A DNA stretch of 10,043 bases. It comes from an uncultured Chromatiaceae bacterium. Lineage in GTDB: Bacteria > Pseudomonadota > Gammaproteobacteria > Enterobacterales > Alteromonadaceae. Under the pieces are notes generated by a model. That model was not told the DNA's origin. It saw only the letters and a program-made list of their open reading frames with translations, and did not search any database. A program made the translations under genes and the position numbers. How positions within the stretch are numbered: position 1 is the stretch's first letter; each line of letters begins with the position of its first letter. Of this stretch, positions 1 through 6,746 are shown piece by piece. Where the stretch lies: NCBI GenBank assembly GCA_946481195.1, contig CAMLNG010000102.1:1-10043 (forward strand), given 5' to 3'.

Positions 1-515
1 ACGACAAACAACTGCTGGGCTGGCGTGAAGAAACCCGTCAAAGCGGTTTTGAAAATGCACCGGTATCCAGCGAACAGATTGCAGAGCAAGATTATTTCGA
101 CCGCGCCATCTTGTTAGTGGCGATGGTAAAAGCAGGTGTTGAACTGGCATTTGATACCATGGTGGAAGCCGGTATCGTCGAAGAATCTGCTTATTACGAG
201 TCGCTGCATGAGACGCCACTGATTGCCAATACCATTGCGCGTAAACGTCTGTACGAGATGAACGTGGTGATCAGCGACACCGCTGAATACGGCAACTATC
301 TGTTTGCCAACGCCGCAGTCCCGATGCTGCGTGACCTAGTGAACAACATCAGCCCGGAATTATTGGGCAAAGGTTTAGCCTCAGCCAGCAACGGTGTGGA
401 TAACGTGCGGTTGATTGAAGTAAACGATGCAATCCGTAATCATCCGGTGGAAATCGTTGGCAAGAAATTACGGGGATATATGACCGCGATGAAGCGGATT
501 GTAGTCAGCGCTTAA
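1..515 (+). CDS. ilvC: Ketol-acid reductoisomerase, C-terminal part (partial at window start)
   Basis: This is the last 170 codons of ketol-acid reductoisomerase. The enzyme makes 2,3-dihydroxy-isovalerate or 2,3-dihydroxy-3-methylvalerate from acetohydroxy acids with NADPH and Mg2+ in valine, isoleucine and leucine synthesis. The reading frame is open from base 3 to the TAA at 513-515. Segments such as [31 protein letters not shown] and [10 protein letters not shown], plus the ending [13 protein letters not shown], closely match the second knotted domain of the long, class II (E. coli-type, about 490 residue) enzyme. The SLHE and DTAEYGNY segments lie in the part of the protein that contributes active-site residues. 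The start and the NADPH-binding domain lie outside the window. A strong terminator about 50 nt after the stop shows that transcription ends here, so mgsA downstream is probably a separate unit. Confidence 0.97.
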   Translation, partial: DKQLLGWREETRQSGFENAPVSSEQIAEQDYFDRAILLVAMVKAGVELAFDTMVEAGIVEESAYYESLHETPLIANTIARKRLYEMNVVISDTAEYGNYLFANAAVPMLRDLVNNISPELLGKGLASASNGVDNVRLIEVNDAIRNHPVEIVGKKLRGYMTAMKRIVVSA

Positions 516-565
516 ATCGCGCTGCCAACCCCACACTGAGTTTTTTACGTGGACCTTGGTTGTTT

Positions 566-590
566 GCCCGGCTTTGCCGGGCTTTTTTTT
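566..590 (+). terminator. Intrinsic terminator after ilvC
   Basis: A perfect 7-bp GC-rich stem (GCCCGGC at 566-572 and GCCGGGC at 576-582) closes a TTT loop and is followed directly by eight T residues (583-590). This is a classic Rho-independent terminator for the ilvC transcript. Confidence 0.95.
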
Positions 591-651
591 ATATCCACAT
601 TTTTATTTGATACCGTATGTTCAACACGACGCTGTTTCACAAAGGAATCTT

Positions 652-1089
652 ATGAAATCGATTGCTCTTATCGCCCACGACGGTAAAAAAGCTGAACTGC
701 TGGATTGGGTGGCGACTCATGCCGCTTTTTTTCAGAATAAAACTTTGTACGCCACCGGCACTACGGGGCGTTTGATCAGCGACAAATTGCAGTTACCAGT
801 GCATTGTTTTGCCAGCGGGCCACTTGGTGGCGACCAGCAAATCGGTGCTTTGATCGCTGAGCAGAAAATCGACTGGCTGGTATTTTTCTGGGACCCGCTC
901 AGTTCGCAGCCACATGACCCGGACGTGAAGGCGCTGATCCGCCTCGCGGTGGTGTGGAATATCCCGGTGGCCTGTAACAAAGCCACCGCCGATTTTATTG
1001 TGCATTCGAGTTTATTTCAGACTGATTACCAGCGCGCGGTGCCTGATTTCAGCGCCCATCAGCGCCGGTTTGACCCTGCGAAGCCTTAA
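652..1089 (+). CDS. mgsA: Methylglyoxal synthase
   Basis: A 145-residue cytoplasmic enzyme that converts dihydroxyacetone phosphate to methylglyoxal and phosphate, a bypass that relieves sugar-phosphate stress and phosphate limitation. The start is the ATG at 652, preceded by AAAGGA at 641-646 with 5-nt spacing. The frame stays open upstream, but that stretch has no ribosome site and is unlike the family. Family features are clear: AHD at 8-10, the phosphate-binding TGTTG at 35-39, GPLGGDQQ with the probable catalytic Asp61 (E. coli Asp71), FFWDPL with Asp81, and PHDPDVKAL with His88 and Asp91 (E. coli His98 and Asp101). It is slightly shorter than the 152-residue E. coli protein because the N-terminus starts about ten residues later. 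The stop codon overlaps that of the convergent cueR. I could not pick a convincing promoter in the 61 nt between the ilvC terminator and the start. Confidence 0.96.
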   Translation: MKSIALIAHDGKKAELLDWVATHAAFFQNKTLYATGTTGRLISDKLQLPVHCFASGPLGGDQQIGALIAEQKIDWLVFFWDPLSSQPHDPDVKALIRLAVVWNIPVACNKATADFIVHSSLFQTDYQRAVPDFSAHQRRFDPAKP

Positions 1090-1490
1090 TCTGGCTTTGC
1101 CAGCTGATTCAGAATATTGCAGTGTGGGCTGCCGTCGCCGCGGCAACTGTCGGCCAGCGCGCTCAGCACTTGCTGCATATGCTGCAGCTCGGCAATTTTG
1201 GCGGCGATTTCAGCGAGATGCTGTTGCGCCAACTGTTTCACCGCCCGGCTTTCACGCTCGGGGTTTTGCCAGAGTTCCAGCAGGGACTGAATATCTGCCA
1301 GCGAAAAACCAAGATTGCGCGCCTGGCGGATAAAGCGTAACTGATTGACCTGTTCGCTGTTATAGAGCCGGTAGCCCGAGTCGGTGCGGGGAGGGGTTTT
1401 AAGGATCCCCGACTGCTCGTAGTGCCTAATCATTTTCGCGCTTAACCCGCTCGCTTTTGCCGCATCGCCGATGGTTAATAAAGTGGCCAT
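1086..1490 (-). CDS. cueR: CueR-type copper-responsive MerR-family transcriptional activator
   Basis: A 134-residue DNA-binding regulator. An N-terminal winged helix-turn-helix (about residues 4-72, with [10 protein letters not shown] and SGYRLY typical of MerR proteins) is followed by a long dimerisation helix (about 80-114) and a metal-binding loop. The loop has Cys116 and Cys124 in CRGDGSPHC, the same spacing as the Cu(I)-binding Cys112/Cys120 of E. coli CueR, and Ser81 matches its Ser77. These features mark a sensor for monovalent metals (Cu+, Ag+, Au+). The start is ATG at 1490 because AAGGAGA lies 5 nt upstream; a longer frame would begin at a TTG at 1508 with no ribosome site. The gene begins 14 nt after the copA stop and is probably co-transcribed with it, so CueR would be induced with its own target. 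Its stop overlaps the mgsA stop tail to tail. Confidence 0.95.
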   Translation of the reverse strand: MATLLTIGDAAKASGLSAKMIRHYEQSGILKTPPRTDSGYRLYNSEQVNQLRFIRQARNLGFSLADIQSLLELWQNPERESRAVKQLAQQHLAEIAAKIAELQHMQQVLSALADSCRGDGSPHCNILNQLAKPD

Positions 1491-1504
1491 GGCTGTCTCC
1501 TTAT

Positions 1505-3871
1505 TCAAAAAGCCATGCGTTGCAGGCGCAGCGCGTTAGTGACGACGAATACACTGCTGCAGGCCATGGCCGCACCGGCAATTACCGGGTTTAACAAACC
1601 CATAGCAGCGAGCGGAATGCCAATGGTATTAAAAGCAAAAGCCCAGAACAGATTTTGTTGGATATTGCGATAAGTGGCACTGGCAAGTGTCAGCGCGGAG
1701 GCGACCAGGGCCGGATCACCGCGCATCAGCGTCATCGCCGCAGCACTGACGGCGACTTCGGTGCCTGTGGCCATCGCAATGCCTAAATCGGCCTGTGCCA
1801 GCGCCGGCGCATCGTTGATGCCATCGCCAACCATCGCCACTTTATAGCCTTGCGCCTGATAGGCCGCCACGGCCTGCGCTTTGCCTTGCGGTAACACTTC
1901 GGCCTGCACGTTATCCAGCCCCAGCTGCTGGGCAATGTAGTTGGCACTATCTTGAGAGTCGCCGGTCAGCATGGCGACTTTAATACCGCGCTGTTGCAAC
2001 TGCTGCACAGCGGCTTTGGCCTCAGGTTTGGCTTGGTCAGCGAAGCATAACAACCCCAGCAGTTTGGCCTGGCCATCGCTGGTTTCCGCCAGCCAGGACA
2101 CAGACGCACCCTGGATCTGGATTTGATCGGTTGGCAATGTTAAACCGAGTTCACGCATCCAGTGGCCGGAGCCCAGTAACATCTCACGCTCGCCAACCCG
2201 CGCTTTGACGCCTTTGCCAGCGACGACCATAAATTCACTGACTGGCGATAACTGGAGTTGCTGCGACTGGGCATAATTCACCACGGCTTTGGCCAGTGGG
2301 TGTTCGCTATGTTGCGATAAGGCATAAGCGAGGTTGGTCAGGGCACTGTCGTCACCATGCAATGGCGTGATTTGCCTCAGTTGTGGTTTGCCTTCAGTCA
2401 GGGTGCCGGTCTTGTCAAAGACCACGTAGTCGATTTTGGTGGCCTGCTCTAAAGCCACAGCATCTTTGATTAGGATGCCGTGGCGCGCTGCGGTGCCGGT
2501 GCCAGCCATAATGGCGGCTGGAGTGGCTAAACCCAGCGCGCAAGGACAGGCAATGACCAGCACTGCCACGGCGTGCAAGATGCCTTGTTCCCAGTCGTGC
2601 AAGGCCAGGCCCCAAATCAGCAGTGTGCCCAGGGCTATCAATAACACCACAGGCACAAAAATACTGCTGATCTTGTCGACCAAAGCCTGTACCGGTGCTT
2701 TGGCGCCTTGTGCCTGCTCGACTAACCGGATGATTTTTGCGAGGGTGGATTCGCTACCTATGGCAGTGGCTTCAAACTCCAGCAAGCCATCCAGATTAAT
2801 GGCTCCGCCGGTCAGGTGATCGCCCACAGTTTTGTGCAGTGGCATGCTTTCACCGCTGATCAGCGCTTCATCGACATGGCTGGCGCCATTGATTACCTTA
2901 CCATCTGCCGGGATGCGCTCTCCTGGCAACACCTTTACTCTGTCGCCTTTGTTTAAGGCTGCCACTGCGATACTTTGCCAACGCTGGTCACGCCAGACGG
3001 TGGCCGCGGTGGGTTTTAAATTTTCCAGTGCCTGTAAGGCATCGGTGGTGCGTTTTTTGGCGCGTTTTTCTAACAATTTACCGAGTAGAACCAGCGTCAG
3101 CACTGCCGCGCTGCTTTCGAAATACAAATGCGGGGCCCCATGATAGCCGTCGAAGCTGTACCACAGATAAAGCGACAAGCCATAAGCTGCGCTGGTGCCG
3201 ATCGACACCAGTAAGTCCATATTGCCGCTTTTGGCTTTTAAGGCGTGCCAGCCGGCTTTGTAAAAGCGCGCACCAAAATAAAACTGCACCGGCGTTGCCA
3301 GCAGCCACTGCCAGAAGGCCGGCAGCATCCAGTCGACGCCGAATAACAGGCCAAACATTGGCAGCACCAGCGGGATGGTCAGCAGGGCGGCGCCGATCAC
3401 CGGCCAGCTGTCTTGTTGATAAAAGGCCAATTTCTTAGTGACTGCGTCCTCTGCAGTGGCGGCTTTGTTGAGGATAAGCTCATAACCGGCGGCGTTAACG
3501 GCTTGCAACAGACTGTCGTCGCTGACGGCGGCAGTGACGCGCAGGCTCACCTGCTCTGTCGCCAGATTAACGCTGGCGGACAACACACCGGGTACTTTCA
3601 GCAGGCTTTTTTCCACCCGGCCGGCGCAAGAAGCACAAGTCATGCCTTTCACGGCAAATTGCCGCTGTGCACTTTCCAGCTGATAACCGGCCTGCGTGAC
3701 CGCAGCTTCCAGTGCCTGAGTGGGGACCTGACCTGTGACTGTCGCAGTCTCGGTCGCCAGATTGACACTGGCCTGCGTGACGCCGGCCACTGCGCTTAAG
3801 GCTTTTTCTACCCGACCCGCGCATGACGCGCAGCTCATGCCATTGATTTTAAACTGTGTGGTGACTGTCAT
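1505..3871 (-). CDS. copA: Copper-exporting P1B-type ATPase
   Basis: A 788-residue inner-membrane pump that exports Cu+ (and Ag+) from the cytoplasm using ATP. In order it has two heavy-metal-associated domains (GMSCASC with Cys14/Cys17, and GMTCASC with Cys79/Cys82), two N-terminal helices (about 155-202), two more (about 218-268), and an actuator domain with SGES at 339-342. Helices of about 402-450 carry the Cys-Pro-Cys transport motif (442-444). The phosphorylation site DKTGT follows (Asp486), then the nucleotide-binding SEHP (522-525), LTGD (635-638), the hinge GDGINDAP (682-689) and two final helices (about 738-780) with Asn748 and MACSS (769-773). The tyrosine usually preceding that Asn is Phe747 here. 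The start ATG at 3871 has GGGAG 8 nt upstream and lies behind a CueR-type promoter. Length and motif set are normal for CopA. cueR follows in the same operon. Confidence 0.97.
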   Translation of the reverse strand: MTVTTQFKINGMSCASCAGRVEKALSAVAGVTQASVNLATETATVTGQVPTQALEAAVTQAGYQLESAQRQFAVKGMTCASCAGRVEKSLLKVPGVLSASVNLATEQVSLRVTAAVSDDSLLQAVNAAGYELILNKAATAEDAVTKKLAFYQQDSWPVIGAALLTIPLVLPMFGLLFGVDWMLPAFWQWLLATPVQFYFGARFYKAGWHALKAKSGNMDLLVSIGTSAAYGLSLYLWYSFDGYHGAPHLYFESSAAVLTLVLLGKLLEKRAKKRTTDALQALENLKPTAATVWRDQRWQSIAVAALNKGDRVKVLPGERIPADGKVINGASHVDEALISGESMPLHKTVGDHLTGGAINLDGLLEFEATAIGSESTLAKIIRLVEQAQGAKAPVQALVDKISSIFVPVVLLIALGTLLIWGLALHDWEQGILHAVAVLVIACPCALGLATPAAIMAGTGTAARHGILIKDAVALEQATKIDYVVFDKTGTLTEGKPQLRQITPLHGDDSALTNLAYALSQHSEHPLAKAVVNYAQSQQLQLSPVSEFMVVAGKGVKARVGEREMLLGSGHWMRELGLTLPTDQIQIQGASVSWLAETSDGQAKLLGLLCFADQAKPEAKAAVQQLQQRGIKVAMLTGDSQDSANYIAQQLGLDNVQAEVLPQGKAQAVAAYQAQGYKVAMVGDGINDAPALAQADLGIAMATGTEVAVSAAAMTLMRGDPALVASALTLASATYRNIQQNLFWAFAFNTIGIPLAAMGLLNPVIAGAAMACSSVFVVTNALRLQRMAF

Positions 3872-3910
3872 CCTGCTTACTCCCGGCTCACAAGGGCTTT
3901 TGATACCATA

Positions 3911-3941
3911 AGGCTAAACCTTGCCATGGTGGTAAGGTCAA
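3911..3941 (-). promoter_or_regulatory. CueR-activated copA promoter with operator dyad
   Basis: On the minus strand a -35 TTGACC (3941-3936) and a -10 TAGCCT (3916-3911) are separated by 19 bp, the over-long spacer characteristic of MerR-family promoters. The spacer region holds a dyad with arms ACCTTAC and GCAAGGT around a 7-nt centre (3918-3938), matching in 6 of 7 positions. From memory it closely resembles the E. coli copA promoter (TTGACC, 19 bp, TAACCT). Transcription would start near 3904 and give a leader of about 30 nt. Binding by the CueR encoded here is inferred. Confidence 0.92.
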
Positions 3942-3968
3942 ACAGTTTTTTTAAAATAAAATCCTGGC

Positions 3969-3999
3969 TTGACTCTGTCATAGGGGGAAGCTTCAGTCT
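3969..3999 (+). promoter_or_regulatory. Candidate promoter for the copZ-like gene
   Basis: TTGACT at 3969-3974 is a good -35 element. Nineteen bases later comes CAGTCT (3994-3999), a poor -10; a 17-bp spacing gives TTCAGT, also poor. The 19-bp spacing would suit a MerR-type regulator, but the spacer shows no convincing dyad like that of the copA promoter. The position fits a short leader before the ribosome site at 4017-4022. Treat it as a candidate only. Confidence 0.35.
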
Positions 4000-4029
4000 G
4001 TGCAGCGAGTTCAACAGAGGAGAGTTAAC

Positions 4030-4266
4030 ATGATGAAATTTCACGTCGCGGATATGACCTGCGGTCACTGTGTCAGCCGGATCACCAAAGCTATTGTACA
4101 ACTGCACGCCGATGCCAAAGTTGAAGCAGATTTGGTTAATGCCACTGTGTCGGTGCATAGCACACTTAGTGCAGACGAGATTATCGACGCTATCACAGAC
4201 GCCGGTTATACCGCGGTCAGCCAGCAAAGCGATTGCTGTGATCCAACCAACAGTTGTCACAGCTAA
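4030..4266 (+). CDS. copZ: CopZ-like copper chaperone (single HMA domain) with Cys-rich tail
   Basis: A 78-residue cytoplasmic protein made of one heavy-metal-associated domain (about residues 2-64). The metal site is MTCGHC (Cys11, Cys14), followed by the VSRITKAI helix and the closing DAGYTAV strand. Such proteins carry Cu(I) to CopA or CueR, and the divergent copA-cueR operon supports this role. The start at 4030 has GAGGAG at 4017-4022 with 7-nt spacing; a second ATG follows directly at 4033. The last dozen residues (67-78) are unusual: Cys69, Cys70, Cys76 and His77 form a possible extra metal site not needed in classical CopZ. A terminator follows about 20 nt after the stop. The alternative name MerP-like fits less well because the protein has no signal peptide. 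Confidence 0.9.
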   Translation: MMKFHVADMTCGHCVSRITKAIVQLHADAKVEADLVNATVSVHSTLSADEIIDAITDAGYTAVSQQSDCCDPTNSCHS

Positions 4267-4282
4267 AACGGCTAATTCTGAT

Positions 4283-4318
4283 AAAACCAACCCCGCTTTT
4301 GGCGGGGTTAGTGTTTTT
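4283..4318. terminator. Bidirectional intrinsic terminator between copZ and alx
   Basis: AACCCCGC (4289-4296) and GCGGGGTT (4302-4309) form a perfect 8-bp stem with a 5-nt loop. On the plus strand the T-rich GTGTTTTTG follows (4311-4319). On the minus strand GGTTTTAT follows. It can therefore end both the copZ transcript and the convergent alx transcript. Confidence 0.88.
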
Positions 4319-4350
4319 GCTGGGGCAGTCAGCTCTTTCACAACCTGTCG

Positions 4351-5337
4351 CTAGTCAGCCCTATGTTCCTGCTTAGCATCGGTGCTGCGACTTTGACGCA
4401 GCGATAACACCACGGAAGTTGCGATGATCAGGGCGACGACACTCAAAGAGACCGCAACCGGGATCTTGTAGATATCGATCAGCAGCATCTTGGTACCGAT
4501 AAAGACCAGCACTAAAGCCAGACCGTATTTCAACAGGCTAAAGCGGTCTGCCATGTCGGCCAGTAAAAAGTACATGGCGCGCAAGCCTAAAATCGCAAAG
4601 ATATTCGAGGTCAGCACGATAAAGGGATCTGTGGTAATGGCAAAAATCGCCGGGATTGAATCGACAGCAAAAATCACGTCAGAAAACTCGACCAACACCA
4701 GCACCAAAAATAACGGAGTGGCATAACGCACCCAACGGCCATTCACTTCACGCCGCACAAAGAACTTTTCACCTTCCAGTTGTTCGGTCACTTTAAAGTG
4801 CCGGCGGATCCATAACACCAGAGGATTGTTTTTCAGATCAGGTGTTTTGTCCGCAGCCCACCACATTTTAATGCCGGTTAATAACAAAAAAGCGCCGAAG
4901 ACATACAGCAGCCAATGGAACTGAGTGATTAGCCAAACGCCGGCAAAAATCATGATAGTACGCAGCACGATAGCACCCAGTACGCCTAAAATCAGTACAC
5001 GTTTTTGTAGCTCTGCCGGGATGGCAAAAACGCTGAAAATCATCAGCCAGACAAAGACATTGTCAATTGCCAGTGATTTTTCAATCAGATAACCGGTGAC
5101 GAATTCGAGCGTTTTGGCGTTGGCGATCTCAGTGCCTGCGGTATCACGCAGATACCACCATAAACCGCCGGCAAACAGCATCGATACCGATACCCAAATC
5201 ACCGACCAGATGGCCGCTTCTTTCACAGATACTTTGTGTTGTTTACCGCCACCAACCAGAAACAGGTCGATGGCGAGCATGATGAGCACAAGACCGAAAA
5301 ACACGGCCCAGAGCAAAGGATTGGCAATTGTTTCCAT
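4351..5337 (-). CDS. alx: Alx/TerC-family integral membrane protein, probable Mn2+ exporter
   Basis: A 328-residue inner-membrane protein of the TerC family, very like the 321-residue E. coli Alx over its whole length. About nine hydrophobic segments are visible (for example 8-28, 42-62, 93-106, 117-136, 141-160, 206-228, 238-260, 270-288, 293-313). Conserved acidic residues sit within membrane stretches: [12 protein letters not shown] (Glu86, Asp92) and [14 protein letters not shown] (Glu217, Asp220, Asp226), the likely metal-coordinating motifs. E. coli Alx is induced at alkaline pH and by Mn2+ through a riboswitch and has been linked to Mn2+ export. The same kind of leader lies upstream here, which supports a manganese role rather than tellurite resistance. 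The start ATG at 5337 has GGAG (5348-5345) 7 nt upstream. The C-terminal 15 residues are charged and cytoplasmic-looking. It ends at the terminator shared with copZ. Confidence 0.93.
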   Translation of the reverse strand: METIANPLLWAVFFGLVLIMLAIDLFLVGGGKQHKVSVKEAAIWSVIWVSVSMLFAGGLWWYLRDTAGTEIANAKTLEFVTGYLIEKSLAIDNVFVWLMIFSVFAIPAELQKRVLILGVLGAIVLRTIMIFAGVWLITQFHWLLYVFGAFLLLTGIKMWWAADKTPDLKNNPLVLWIRRHFKVTEQLEGEKFFVRREVNGRWVRYATPLFLVLVLVEFSDVIFAVDSIPAIFAITTDPFIVLTSNIFAILGLRAMYFLLADMADRFSLLKYGLALVLVFIGTKMLLIDIYKIPVAVSLSVVALIIATSVVLSLRQSRSTDAKQEHRAD

Positions 5338-5363
5338 AAATGGACTCCAAACAGGGTGATACA

Positions 5364-5403
5364 GCCGGCTGCTGCCGGCGTTGTCCGGCCCACACTGGCC
5401 GGA
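5364..5403 (-). other. Two GC-rich hairpins in the alx leader before the ribosome site
   Basis: Two strong inverted repeats lie in tandem between the riboswitch and the alx ribosome-binding site. The first is TCCGGCC/GGCCGGA (5384-5390 with 5397-5403, 6-nt loop). The second is GCCGGC/GCCGGC (5364-5369 with 5374-5379, 4-nt loop). Neither is followed by a U-tract, so they are not intrinsic terminators. They may be part of the expression platform or mRNA-stabilising structures. Confidence 0.6.
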
Positions 5404-5420
5404 TGTCCTGTTCAGAGGGG

Positions 5421-5445
5421 GATCTTTGCCAGAGTGGCAAAGGTC
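5421..5445 (-). promoter_or_regulatory. Anti-P1 switching hairpin of the alx riboswitch
   Basis: In the minus-strand RNA GACCUUUGCC (5445-5436) can pair with GGCAAAGAUC (5430-5421) around a 5-nt loop, with one C-A mismatch. The 5' arm contains the CCUUUG that also forms the 3' strand of aptamer helix P1. The two structures are mutually exclusive, as expected for a riboswitch expression platform. No U-tract follows; instead the sequence is C-rich, so control is more likely translational or Rho-linked than by intrinsic termination. Confidence 0.7.
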
Positions 5446-5530
5446 TTGCTCATCAGCTGGGCTGACCCGGTTACCGGAAACCTGTGGGTTTCGGCATGAC
5501 GATAAACCGGCGTGGAGCTACTCCCCTTTG
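5438..5530 (-). ncRNA. yybP-ykoY family (Mn2+) riboswitch aptamer upstream of alx
   Basis: The minus-strand leader begins with CAAAGGGGAGUAGC (5530-5517), continues with CGUCAUGCC, and closes with GAGCAAGACCUUUG. These are the conserved signature blocks of the yybP-ykoY aptamer. Helix P1 is CAAAGG (5530-5525) paired with CCUUUG (5443-5438), all six pairs perfect. An internal hairpin GAAACC-CACA-GGUUUC is also perfect. Family members bind Mn2+ and switch on Mn2+ exporters such as mntP and alx. The position about 100 nt before the alx start agrees with this. The call rests on recognised motifs and pairing, not on a covariance search. Confidence 0.88.
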
Positions 5531-5540
5531 GGATGGGGCG

Positions 5541-5570
5541 ACTCTAACAAAAGCTGACGATTTCAGTCAA
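5541..5570 (-). promoter_or_regulatory. Candidate sigma-70 promoter of the alx riboswitch leader
   Basis: On the minus strand TTGACT (5570-5565, five of six consensus bases) and TAGAGT (5546-5541, four of six) are 18 bp apart. The predicted start, near 5534, falls just before helix P1 of the aptamer. The -35 element abuts the zapE stop codon. Confidence 0.65.
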
Positions 5571-6734
5571 CTATTCGGCCGCTGAGAAATTCATCTCCGC
5601 ATTACGTTGGTGTTTAATGTCCCAACGCTGCATTTCATACAAGCGCGAGACGGTGCGTTCAAAGGCAAAACTGAGCTGACTGGCCTGATACCAATGTTCA
5701 GGGGCAACATCTGCGGTGCAAAGTAGTAATACACCACGCTCATAACATTCATCGACCAGCGCAATCAGCCGGCGCGCTTCGTTGTCGAGTTTGCTGACAA
5801 ACACATCGCTGTGCTCGCGCTGATAATTCTCTTCTACACCATGCAAAATGGCAGTGGCGCTTTCGGGCAAAAACTGCGGAATATTGGCCAGGGCAATAGC
5901 GCTGTACCGGTTGCCTGATTCAGGCTGACACAGCGCCATGTAATCGAGCTGGCTGCGTGGCCCGCTGCAAAGTGCCATAAAATCAAAACCGATGATGTGC
6001 TGATTGCGCCATAAGGCCGCAATAGGCCTGTTGTGCACCAGAACCTGCTCGCAGGGTTCGACGGCGCCAAAATAGTGCTGCGCTTGTTGCAACAGCCAGT
6101 CAGGGGATTTTGCCAGGCCCAGATAACGCCAGTCGGTCGCCTGACGGCGGCGATAGTCGATGCCGGCATCGAGGCTCAGCACCTGACAATGTTGCTGCAA
6201 TATATCGATAAAAGGCAGGAACCGCGTACGCTGCAGGCCATTTTGATACAAATCCTCTGGCGCACAGTTGGATGTGGCGACCAACACGACACCTTCGGCA
6301 AAGAGCCGGCGCCATAAGGTAGCGAGTAACATCGCATCGCCAATATCGCTGACAAAAAACTCATCAAAACACAGCAACTGATACTGCTGTGCCCAGCTTT
6401 GGGCGACCAGTGCTAACGGCTCTGGCTCACCTTGTCTTGCACGTAATTCCTGATGCACTGCCGCCATAAAATGATGAAAATGCAGCCGGAGTTTGCGCTT
6501 TGTGGCGGTCGTTTGGAAAAACCAGTCCATCAGCATGGTTTTACCGCGCCCCACCGGACCGTATAAATAAATGCCGGTCTGCGCCTGACCGGCAACGAGC
6601 TGCTGTTGCAGCTGTGCCAAAGCCTGCACCAGCTGCTGCTGCGCCGGATCTGGTTGCAACTCGCCCTGTTGCAGCGCAGCCAGATAGCGTTGTTGCACGC
6701 CATCCGGCCGGGTGATGTTGGATAAAGCTGTCAT
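5571..6734 (-). CDS. zapE: ZapE/AFG1-family cell-division ATPase
   Basis: A 387-residue P-loop ATPase of the AFG1 family, close in length to E. coli ZapE (about 375). ZapE is a cytoplasmic, FtsZ-associated protein that acts late in division under stress. The nucleotide site is clear: Walker A GPVGRGKT (59-66), Walker B LLCFDEF with Asp124/Glu125, and the sensor-like ATSN (153-156). These are followed by the family signature NGLQRTRFLPFI (165-176) with probable arginine-finger residues. The C-terminal segment SFAFERTVSRLYEMQ (355-369) is also typical. The N-terminal 30-55 residues are rich in Gln. It begins 12 nt after the upstream peptidase stop with no obvious Shine-Dalgarno sequence, which suggests co-transcription and translational coupling. 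The stop is TAG at 5573-5571. The neighbour is not the usual partner of this gene in E. coli. Confidence 0.95.
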   Translation of the reverse strand: MTALSNITRPDGVQQRYLAALQQGELQPDPAQQQLVQALAQLQQQLVAGQAQTGIYLYGPVGRGKTMLMDWFFQTTATKRKLRLHFHHFMAAVHQELRARQGEPEPLALVAQSWAQQYQLLCFDEFFVSDIGDAMLLATLWRRLFAEGVVLVATSNCAPEDLYQNGLQRTRFLPFIDILQQHCQVLSLDAGIDYRRRQATDWRYLGLAKSPDWLLQQAQHYFGAVEPCEQVLVHNRPIAALWRNQHIIGFDFMALCSGPRSQLDYMALCQPESGNRYSAIALANIPQFLPESATAILHGVEENYQREHSDVFVSKLDNEARRLIALVDECYERGVLLLCTADVAPEHWYQASQLSFAFERTVSRLYEMQRWDIKHQRNAEMNFSAAE

Positions 6735-6746
6735 TGAATCAGCTAT

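Noticed and set aside
601..651. Promoter for mgsA (for example TTGATA at 607-612).
   Set aside because: No acceptable -10 lies at 16-19 bp from it, and the TATGTT at 616-621 has no -35, so no call was made.
1091..1103. CTGGC-TTT-GCCAG hairpin just after the mgsA stop as a terminator.
   Set aside because: Only five base pairs and no U-tract on either strand; it lies within the cueR coding sequence.
1486..1508. A longer CueR beginning at the TTG at 1508.
   Set aside because: It would overlap the copA stop and has no ribosome site, while the ATG at 1490 has an excellent AAGGAGA 5 nt upstream and matches family length.
3877..4341. A 154-codon open frame on the minus strand spanning the copA-copZ divergent region.
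   Set aside because: It covers the CueR promoter, the copZ gene in antisense and the terminator; its product looks like no known family. It is a shadow of copZ and the intergenic region.
6590..6670. CAG/CTG-rich stretch in the zapE N-terminus as a simple repeat.
   Set aside because: It is an imperfect Gln/Leu/Ala-coding stretch without regular repeat units, common in ZapE N-termini of high-Gln species.
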